Assembly (NCBI GenBank): GCA_002440145.1 | Contig: DJRS01000087.1 | Span: forward strand, 368 to 11,593 | Length of the DNA: 11,226 nucleotides | Direction: 5' to 3' | Source of the DNA: Verrucomicrobia bacterium UBA6354 | GTDB taxonomy: Bacteria; Verrucomicrobiota; Kiritimatiellia; RFP12; UBA1067 | In this document: piece after piece, positions 6,582 to 11,226 of the stretch | Numbering within the stretch: the stretch's first letter is position 1 | Layout: each line of letters opens with the position of its first letter | Program-made: the position numbers and the translations under genes | Notes under the pieces: generated by a model | The model's input: the letters and a program-made list of their open reading frames with translations, nothing else | What the model was told of the DNA's origin: nothing | The model's database searches: none

Positions 6582-7260
6582 GGCGCTTACCTCCTTCACG
6601 GTCGCCACGACGTTCGCCGCGCTGCGGACGAGCCTGGAAACCTTCCTTCTTGCAAATCCAAACCTTGAGACCGATCTTGCCGGCCGTCGTATTCGCCTCG
6701 GCGAAACCGTAGTCGATGTTCGCGCGCAGCGTGTGCAGCGGCACCTTGCCCTCGCGCGACCACTCGACGCGCGCGATTTCCGCGCCGTTGATGCGGCCGC
6801 CCGCGCGGACCTTGATGCCGTCGACGCCCATGTCCATCGCGACCTTCATCGCGCGCTTCATCGCGCGCTTGAGCGCGATGCGGCGTTCGAGCTGCTGGGC
6901 GATCGACTCGGCGACGAGCTGCGCATCCGCATCCGCGCCCTGCACTTCCTTGATCTCGATGTAGACTTCCTTGCCGGTCATCTTCTCGAGTTCGGCGCGG
7001 ATGGCGTCCACGTCCCCGCCCTTGCGGCCGAGAATGACGCCCGGACGCGCCGACAGAAGCGTCACGCGCACGCGATTGGCGAAACGCTCGATGAAGATCT
7101 TGGAAAGACCCGCCTCGACGAGCTTCTTCTTGAGGAATTCGCGAATCTTCTGGTCCTCGACGAGAAACGCGCCGAAGTTCTTCTTGTTCGCGTACCAGCG
7201 GCTGCCCCAGGCGTGATTGACGCCGACGCGAAAACCGACGGGATTGACTTTCTGTCCCAT
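6565..7260 (-). CDS. rpsC: 30S ribosomal protein S3
   Basis: S3 has 231 residues from MGQKVNPVGFRVG; upstream in-frame sequence is antisense-like and is rejected. A type II KH domain occupies about 38-107, with the GxxG loop GRKG at 78-81. The C-terminal domain holds the repeated basic helix LKRAMKRAMKVAM (130-142) and the signature GVDGIKVRAGGRINGAEIAR (145-164). S3 lines the mRNA entry channel and contributes to helicase activity. The tail after 205 is basic and Gly/Arg-rich and overlaps the rplP start. The start codon shares one base with the rplV stop (TAATG), so the two genes are coupled. Confidence 0.98.
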   Translation of the reverse strand: MGQKVNPVGFRVGVNHAWGSRWYANKKNFGAFLVEDQKIREFLKKKLVEAGLSKIFIERFANRVRVTLLSARPGVILGRKGGDVDAIRAELEKMTGKEVYIEIKEVQGADADAQLVAESIAQQLERRIALKRAMKRAMKVAMDMGVDGIKVRAGGRINGAEIARVEWSREGKVPLHTLRANIDYGFAEANTTAGKIGLKVWICKKEGFQARPQRGERRGDREGGKRHAAHA

Positions 7261-7610
7261 TATTTCGACTCCTTCTTGGCATCGGTCAGCACGATCTTGC
7301 AGTGGCACAGGCGACGCGCGATCGGGTGCGCCGAACCGCGGGCCGTGGGCCAGTAGCGGCGCATGCGAACGGACTCGTCGAAAACGCACAGCTTGACCGT
7401 GAGGTTCGCCGCATCGGCGACACCGTTGTTGTTCTTCGCGTTGGCGATGGCCGACAAAAGCGTCTTGCGGATGATTTCCGCGGCCTTCTTCGGCGAGAAC
7501 TCGACGACCTTCAATGCATCGGCCGCCTTAAGTCCCTGACAGGCGCGCGCGATCGGACGGCCTTTGGCGGCCGACATGCGCGCGTTGCGGGTTAGAGCGA
7601 TGACTTCCAT
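7260..7610 (-). CDS. rplV: 50S ribosomal protein L22
   Basis: L22 has 116 residues. FSPKKAA (38-44) and LLSAIANAKNNNG (51-63) are the family core. The long beta-hairpin that reaches into the exit tunnel is about 80-98 (RMRRYWPTARGSAHPI), where macrolide-resistance changes occur in other bacteria. The cysteine-containing end RRLCHCKIVLTD differs slightly from the more common RTSHI-type strand but keeps its pattern. The spacer to rpsS is 15 bp. Confidence 0.97.
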   Translation of the reverse strand: MEVIALTRNARMSAAKGRPIARACQGLKAADALKVVEFSPKKAAEIIRKTLLSAIANAKNNNGVADAANLTVKLCVFDESVRMRRYWPTARGSAHPIARRLCHCKIVLTDAKKESK

Positions 7611-7625
7611 TTGTTCTCGGCTCCC

Positions 7626-7907
7626 TTACTTCTTCTCGACCTTGGCCGCCGAGTTGCCGTGCGCCTTGAACGTGCGCGTCGGAGCGAACTCGCCCAGCCG
7701 GTGGCCGACCATGTTTTCCGTGATGAAGATCGGCATGTGCTGCCGTCCGTTGTGAATGGCGAACGTCAAACCGACGAACTCGGGCAGAACCATCGAGCGA
7801 CGGCTCCACGTCTTGATCGGCTGCTTCTTGTTGCCGGCCTGCGCCTTCTCGACCTTGCGGAGGAGGCTCTCCTCGACATAAGGTCCCTTCTTGAGAGAAC
7901 GTGCCAT
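7626..7907 (-). CDS. rpsS: 30S ribosomal protein S19
   Basis: S19 has 93 residues starting MARSLKKGPYVEESLLRKV, with the signature block TFAIHNGRQHMPIFITENMV and then GHRLGEFAPTRTFKAHG. It forms a head complex with S13 and contacts the 50S central protuberance. The start is 3 bp after the rplB stop, with GAGGAAATAATC as ribosome-binding site inside the end of rplB. No anomalies. Confidence 0.98.
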   Translation of the reverse strand: MARSLKKGPYVEESLLRKVEKAQAGNKKQPIKTWSRRSMVLPEFVGLTFAIHNGRQHMPIFITENMVGHRLGEFAPTRTFKAHGNSAAKVEKK

Positions 7908-7910
7908 GGA

Positions 7911-8735
7911 TTATTTCCTCCTCTTGACAATGACTTTGTTGGATGCTTTGCGGCGCGAACGGGTCTTGCCGCCCTTCGCCAGCTGGCCCCACGGGGAGCG
8001 CGGATCGCTGCCGCCGGACGTACGGCCTTCGCCGCCGCCCATCGGGTGGTCGACAGGGTTCATCGCCACGCCGCGGACCGTCGGACGGATGCCGAGGTGG
8101 CGCTTGCGGCCGGCCTTGCCGAGGTGGATCGAACCCCAATCCTTGTTGCCGACCGAGCCGACGCACGCCAGGCAGCGGCCGTTGAAGATGCGCACTTCGC
8201 CCGAAGGCATCTTGAGCGTGACCGTGCCGCCGTCGCGCGCCATGATCTGGCACGCGTTGCCGGCCGAACGCCCGACCTTCGCGCCCTGGCCCGGGACGAG
8301 CTCGATGGCGTGGACCATCAGCCCGAGCGGAATCTGGGAGAGCGGCAGGCAGTTGCCGACCGTGGCTTCGGCCTTCGGGCCGTTCACGACCGTCATGCCG
8401 ACCTTGAGACCTTCCGGCGCGAGAATGTAGCTCTTCACGCCGTCCGCGTACTCGATGAGCGCGAGGTTCGCGCTGCGGGTCGGATCGTACTCGATCTCCT
8501 TGACCGTCGCCGGCACGTCGACCTTGACGCGCTTGAAATCGACGATCCTCAGGCGCTGCTTCACGCCGCCGCCGTGGTGGCGCGTCGTGATGCGGCCCTG
8601 GTTGTTGCGGCCGGCCGTCTTGCGGACGGCTTTCGTCAGGCTCTTCACCGGCTTCTTCGCGGTGATTTCCTCGCGCGTGCTGGCCACGCGGAAACGCATG
8701 CCGCACGAACGGGCTTTGAATGTTTTAAGTCCCAT
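7911..8735 (-). CDS. rplB: 50S ribosomal protein L2
   Basis: L2 has 274 residues, the full family length. The N-terminal RNA-binding domain includes GRNNQGRITTRHHGGGVKQR (42-61). The C-terminal signature PVDHPMGGGEGRTSGGSDPR is at 227-246 with the essential histidine at 230, ending in a basic tail. L2 binds 23S domain IV, is needed for subunit association and lies close to the peptidyl-transferase centre. It follows rplW by 11 bp, and its ribosome-binding site TAAGGAG overlaps the rplW stop codon. Confidence 0.99.
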   Translation of the reverse strand: MGLKTFKARSCGMRFRVASTREEITAKKPVKSLTKAVRKTAGRNNQGRITTRHHGGGVKQRLRIVDFKRVKVDVPATVKEIEYDPTRSANLALIEYADGVKSYILAPEGLKVGMTVVNGPKAEATVGNCLPLSQIPLGLMVHAIELVPGQGAKVGRSAGNACQIMARDGGTVTLKMPSGEVRIFNGRCLACVGSVGNKDWGSIHLGKAGRKRHLGIRPTVRGVAMNPVDHPMGGGEGRTSGGSDPRSPWGQLAKGGKTRSRRKASNKVIVKRRK

Positions 8736-8746
8736 TGAGATACTCC

Positions 8747-9028
8747 TTAGACCTGTTCGATGCGCTCGCCGGCCTTGACGGTGACATACGCTTTCTTGAC
8801 AGTCGGTTCCGTCACCGCGCGGCGCGTGCCGCGGATGTAGCGGATCCCGCCCTTGGTGTTGACCGTGCGGACCGCGAGGACGTGCACGCCGAACTTGGCC
8901 TCGACCGCCGTGGCGATCTGGGGCTTGCGCGCATCCGCCGCGACTTCCAGCACATAGCGGTTCTCGACCGAAAGGCGCGAGCCCTTCTCCGTGATCAGAA
9001 CCTTCTTGATGACTTCATCGTTCGTCAT
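8747..9028 (-). CDS. rplW: 50S ribosomal protein L23
   Basis: L23 has 93 residues, starting with the VIKKVLITEKGSRLS motif and ending with the basic VNTKGGIRYIRGTRRAVTEP extension that enters 23S rRNA. It surrounds the exit tunnel and docks trigger factor and SRP. The start has TAAGGAG, which forms part of the rplD stop, 9 bp upstream. Order and spacing are the standard S10 arrangement. Confidence 0.98.
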   Translation of the reverse strand: MTNDEVIKKVLITEKGSRLSVENRYVLEVAADARKPQIATAVEAKFGVHVLAVRTVNTKGGIRYIRGTRRAVTEPTVKKAYVTVKAGERIEQV

Positions 9029-9037
9029 GACTGCTCC

Positions 9038-9631
9038 TTACTTGGCGATACGCTCGACGAGCGCGTCGAATGCGGCCTTGTCGCAAACAACCTTGCGCGC
9101 GACCATGAGGGAATACACGTCAAGCGCCGCGGCCGTCGAATAGTCGATGCGGGGCAGGTTGCTCGTGGCCAGAAGCGTCGTCTCGTCGACTTCCTTCTGG
9201 ACGATGATCGCCGTGCGGTCGACGCCGAGCTCCTTGAGGAAGCCCGCCATGAGCTTCGTCTTGGGCGCCTCGAACGAGAACGCGTCCACGACGATCACGT
9301 CGCCCGCCTTGAACTTGTCGGAGAACGCACGCGCGAACGCGAGCTTCATGACCTTCTTGTTGACCTTCTGGTCGTAGACGCGCGGCTTGGGGCCGTGCGC
9401 CACGCCGCCGCCGCGCCAGACCGGCGACTGGCGGAAGCCCGCACGCGCGTTGCCCGTGCCCTTCTGCTTCCACGGCTTCTTGTTCGAGCCGGCGACTTCG
9501 CCCTTGCCCTTCGTCGAGGCCGTGCCCGCGCGCATCCAGTTGCGGATGGCCGTAATCGCGTCCTTGACCGCCTGCGCGCCCTTGTCGAGCGTCAACTGCG
9601 ACTCTTCAATCGTGACGTCAATCTTCTTCAT
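9038..9631 (-). CDS. rplD: 50S ribosomal protein L4
   Basis: L4 has 197 residues. The long tunnel-lining loop (about 40-95) carries KPWKQKGTGNARAGFRQSP (52-70) and the WRGGGVAHGP motif (72-81). In E. coli, L4 is the autogenous regulator of the S10 operon, acting on the leader both at transcription (attenuation) and translation. This makes L4 the first candidate effector for the attenuator-like leader upstream of rpsJ. The start is 2 bp after the rplC stop, with a G-rich ribosome-binding site inside rplC. Confidence 0.98.
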   Translation of the reverse strand: MKKIDVTIEESQLTLDKGAQAVKDAITAIRNWMRAGTASTKGKGEVAGSNKKPWKQKGTGNARAGFRQSPVWRGGGVAHGPKPRVYDQKVNKKVMKLAFARAFSDKFKAGDVIVVDAFSFEAPKTKLMAGFLKELGVDRTAIIVQKEVDETTLLATSNLPRIDYSTAAALDVYSLMVARKVVCDKAAFDALVERIAK

Positions 9632-9633
9632 GA

Positions 9634-10296
9634 TTACTTGGCCCCCTTCTGCGCTTTCGCCGCGATCACATTGTTCTTGAGGGACTTGCGCACGATCACG
9701 ATGCCGTTGCGCGCGCCGGGAATCGAGCCCTTGACGAGGAGCGCATTGTCCTCGGGACGCACCGCGACGACCTCGAGATTCATCGCCTTGCGGTTCACGT
9801 CGCCCATGTGGCCCGGCATCTTCTTGCCCTTTTCAATCCAGCCCGGGAGATCGCGCGCCGCCAGACCGCCCGTGCGGCGCTTGGAGTGGCCGCCGTGCGT
9901 CATGTTGCCGCCCGCGAAGTTGTAGCGCTTGAGAACGCCCGCGAAGCCCTTGCCCTTCGTCACGCCCGTGATGTCCACGTACTTGACGCCTTCGAAGTTC
10001 GCGACCGTGATCTTGTCGCCGACCTTGACTTCCTCGCCCGCGTCCAGCGCGAATTCGCGGAGGACCTTGAGCGTCTCGACGCCCGCCTTTTCAAAATGCT
10101 TCTGCTGGGCCTTCGCCAGACGCTGCGCCTTCTGCGCGCCGTAGCCGAGCTGCGCGGCGCTGTAGCCGTCGTTCTCGGGCGTCTTGAGCTGCACGACCGG
10201 ACAGGGACCGACCTCGACGACCGTCACGCACGTGCGCACGCCGTCCGCGTCGTAGACCTGGGTCATGCCAATCTTCTTGCCAATCAAACCTTCCAT
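9634..10296 (-). CDS. rplC: 50S ribosomal protein L3
   Basis: L3 has 220 residues, starting MEGLIGKKIGMTQVYDADGV. The family signature GVTKGKGFAGVLKRYNF is at 111-127, and MTHGGHSKRRTGG then enters the long loop near the peptidyl-transferase centre. In that loop the sequence is GLAARDLPGW (144-153), where E. coli has GQNQTPG, so the glutamine methylated by PrmB in E. coli has no counterpart. GKKMPGHMG (157-165) and the end LLVKGSIPGARNG are normal. The start follows rpsJ by 11 bp; AGGAGG directly abuts the rpsJ TGA. Confidence 0.98.
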   Translation of the reverse strand: MEGLIGKKIGMTQVYDADGVRTCVTVVEVGPCPVVQLKTPENDGYSAAQLGYGAQKAQRLAKAQQKHFEKAGVETLKVLREFALDAGEEVKVGDKITVANFEGVKYVDITGVTKGKGFAGVLKRYNFAGGNMTHGGHSKRRTGGLAARDLPGWIEKGKKMPGHMGDVNRKAMNLEVVAVRPEDNALLVKGSIPGARNGIVIVRKSLKNNVIAAKAQKGAK

Positions 10297-10307
10297 CGCA
10301 GACCTCC

Positions 10308-10616
10308 TCAGACCTTGATCGTGATGTCCACGCCAGCCGGCAGATTGAGCTTCTTGAGCTCATCGATCGTCTGGGCGGTCGGGTTGACGATGTCGAGCAG
10401 GCGCTTGTGCGTGCGCATCTCGAACTGATCCATGGACTTCTTGTCGACGTTCGGCGAACGGTTCACCGTGAAACGTTCGATACGCGTCGGCAGCGGGATG
10501 GGCCCCACGACCTGCGCACCCGTGCCCCGGGCCGTGTCGATGATGCCACCGACGGCCTGATCCAGCACACGGTGATCGTATGCCTGCAGGCGGATGCGAA
10601 CTCTTTGCTGTTGCAT
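10308..10616 (-). CDS. rpsJ: 30S ribosomal protein S10 (NusE)
   Basis: S10 has 102 residues and is the first gene of the operon. GPIPLPT (38-44) precedes the long hairpin loop (about 45-65) that inserts into the 30S head, and LLDIVNPT (73-80) is conserved. Besides its 30S role, S10 is the NusE antitermination factor that links ribosomes to RNA polymerase through NusG/NusB. It ends in TGA. The start has AAAGGTAAAA just upstream. About 245 nt of untranslated leader with a terminator precede it; no rpsL, fusA or tuf gene lies upstream in the window. Confidence 0.99.
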   Translation of the reverse strand: MQQQRVRIRLQAYDHRVLDQAVGGIIDTARGTGAQVVGPIPLPTRIERFTVNRSPNVDKKSMDQFEMRTHKRLLDIVNPTAQTIDELKKLNLPAGVDITIKV

Positions 10617-10672
10617 TTTTACCTTTGTTCCTTACTTAGTTCATTCGACCTGCGCCTCGACGATCGTGCTAT

Positions 10673-10700
10673 CGGCGGTCACCACCCGGTGTAGCCGCCG
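10673..10700 (-). promoter_or_regulatory. Second leader hairpin before rpsJ
   Basis: Read on the minus strand, CGGCGG pairs with CCGCCG, and CACC pairs with GGTG around the tetraloop GGGT, with a small internal asymmetry (CTA opposite A). It lies 57 nt upstream of the rpsJ start. It has no T-tract, so it is a structural or protein-binding candidate and not a terminator. Confidence 0.45.
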
Positions 10701-10755
10701 GGGACCCCTTTAGAGGCGATCCCGCGCGCGATTGGGTCTCGACGCAGTCCTCCAC

Positions 10756-10794
10756 ACAAAAAGAAGGCGCTCGCGGCATTCATGACCGCGAGCG
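10756..10794 (-). terminator. Intrinsic terminator inside the rpsJ leader
   Basis: On the minus strand, a perfect 9-bp stem CGCTCGCGG/CCGCGAGCG (10786-10794 with 10768-10776) closes a 9-nt loop. It is followed within 2 nt by TTCTTTTTGTGT. On the plus strand there is no T-tract, so it is directed at the operon. It lies between the rpsJ promoter and rpsJ, so it must be bypassed for expression, as expected for an attenuator. Confidence 0.75.
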
Positions 10795-10807
10795 TGGCTC
10801 GACGGTC
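10784..10807 (-). promoter_or_regulatory. Candidate antiterminator stem
   Basis: On the minus strand, GACCGTCGAGC (10797-10807) can pair with GCTCGCGGTC (10784-10793): ten pairs with one bulged T and a 3-nt loop. The second strand is the 5' arm of the terminator, so the two structures exclude each other. The three-arm arrangement is visible in the sequence; its use in regulation is inferred. Confidence 0.5.
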
Positions 10808-10867
10808 ACGACGCGACGGGATATACTCGCCCGTATCGCGACCCTCTTCCTGCGAAGATTAGATGAT

Positions 10868-10896
10868 ATTATACCAAATCCGACGCTTCACGGCAA
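10868..10896 (-). promoter_or_regulatory. Sigma-70-type promoter of the S10 operon
   Basis: On the minus strand, -35 TTGCCG (10891-10896; four of six consensus bases) is separated by exactly 17 bp from a perfect -10 TATAAT (10868-10873). The -10 is preceded by TGG, making it an extended -10. An A/T-rich stretch upstream of -35 (about 10897-10920) could act as an UP element. The predicted start is near 10861. Confidence 0.8.
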
Positions 10897-11226
10897 TAGG
10901 GTATTTTATGGGAAAAGCGTACCCTGTCGTGAAACACCCGGGACAGGATGCCCCGATGGGTGGAGAGCGAGAGCGAAAAAGGAGAGGGATCGGTTGAGGA
11001 AACGGAAGGCTAGAACCCGCAATGGAAACCGGTATCCCGCTTCGGGGCGTTTTGACCCCCTCTCGGCCGCACAAAGCGGGCGAAACGGGGATGTCAGACC
11101 CGGGCGGTCCCGTTTTCACGAGATATCTACATGTTTAGCGTTTGATTTCGGCAGAAAGATCAAACTAACGGGCGATTTCCTGTCTGCAGGCGCCCCGTTC
11201 TCGTGCCCATGAGAATTTTTTCTCAT
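10897..11226. other. Gene-free region with small inverted repeats
   Basis: I see no credible gene here; two short open frames (10859-11119 minus, 10994-11212 plus) lack family features. There are several small inverted repeats: CCTGTC/GACAGG (10923-10928 with 10942-10947), AAACGGG/CCCGTTT (11083-11089 with 11109-11115), GTTTGAT/ATCAAAC (11140-11146 with 11159-11165), CCTG/CAGG (11179-11190) and ATGAGAA/TTCTCAT at the window edge (11209-11226). The region may hold the 3' end of an upstream transcription unit or a structured RNA. Confidence 0.4.

Larger units (their letters stand above)
10617..10861 (-). promoter_or_regulatory. rpsJ leader with attenuator-like structure
   Basis: An untranslated region of about 245 nt lies between the predicted transcription start (near 10861) and rpsJ. 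In transcription order it contains a stem at 10812-10840 (CGCG and ACGGG paired with CCCGT and CGCG, with a 2-nt bulge). Next is a 10-bp pairing at 10784-10807, then an overlapping intrinsic terminator at 10756-10794. A later stem at 10673-10700 pairs CGGCGG with CCGCCG and, inside, CACC with GGTG. In other bacteria S10 operons are regulated by r-protein binding to the leader; that this leader works so is inference. Confidence 0.6.

Noticed and set aside
6840..6885. Tandem 12-bp repeat (CTTCATCGCGCG) in rpsC
   Set aside because: It encodes the repeated basic helix of S3 (KRAMKRAMK), which is normal for the family.
6565..7389. Longer S3 start at 7389
   Set aside because: The extra 43 residues overlap rplV in another frame and do not resemble S3. 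MGQKVNPVGF at 7260 is the family start and couples to the rplV stop.
7611..9925. Long plus-strand open frames opposite rpsS, rplB, rplW, rplD and rplC (375 and 396 codons), and similarly 3456-4481
   Set aside because: They mirror well-supported r-proteins on the other strand and have the Arg/Asp/Leu/Ala-rich composition typical of antisense frames in GC-rich genes.
10859..11119. 86-codon minus-strand frame overlapping the S10 promoter
   Set aside because: It has no ribosome-binding site or family resemblance, has proline- and serine-rich random-looking sequence, and its end lies over the promoter.
10994..11212. 72-codon plus-strand frame in the right flank
   Set aside because: It has no recognisable domain, crosses several inverted repeats and has no family resemblance, so a coding role is not supported.

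Overview
The window is GC-rich bacterial DNA (judged by eye) dominated by one minus-strand ribosomal-protein operon. It covers about 8.5 kb and runs right to left from rpsJ (start at 10616) to rplO (stop at 2147). The reading frames use good Shine-Dalgarno sites (AGGAGG type), TAA or TGA stops and TGG for tryptophan, so the code looks standard. The organism is uncertain. My best guess is an uncultured member of the Verrucomicrobiota/Kiritimatiellota/Lentisphaerota group, from the style of the r-proteins, the secreted five-bladed-propeller glycosidase and the SHAETRR-type intergenic repeat. No taxonomic search was possible.

Layout, left to right. (1) 1-219: a degenerate repeat-bearing intergenic stretch, then an extended -10 promoter. 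(2) 220-1932, plus strand: a secreted GH32/GH43-like glycoside hydrolase frame broken by one in-frame TGA at 1141-1143. (3) 1933-2146: a convergent intergenic region with short direct repeats and a strong hairpin, the probable end of the ribosomal operon. (4) 2147-10616, minus strand, in transcription order: rpsJ, rplC, rplD, rplW, rplB, rpsS, rplV, rpsC, rplP, rpsQ, rplN, rplX, rplE, rpsN, rpsH, rplF, rplR, rpsE, rplO. All 19 are intact and packed 1-25 bp apart or overlapping. (5) 10617-10896: a leader of about 245 nt with a good sigma-70 promoter, an intrinsic terminator and an upstream pairing partner that would block it. (6) 10897-11226: no gene, several small inverted repeats.

The operon makes the core of both subunits: S10, S19, S3, S17, S14, S8, S5 and L3, L4, L23, L2, L22, L16, L14, L24, L5, L6, L18, L15. 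Two genes usual in this order are missing. rpmC (L29) is absent because rplP and rpsQ overlap as ATGA. rpmD (L30) is absent because only 19 bp separate rpsE and rplO. The run also stops after rplO with no secY, meeting a carbohydrate-degradation gene head-on.

The points most worth a second look are the attenuator-like rpsJ leader, the absence of rpmC, and the single in-frame stop in the glycosidase just before its probable catalytic glutamate. I found no clear new defence system, mobile element, CRISPR array, tRNA or rRNA.
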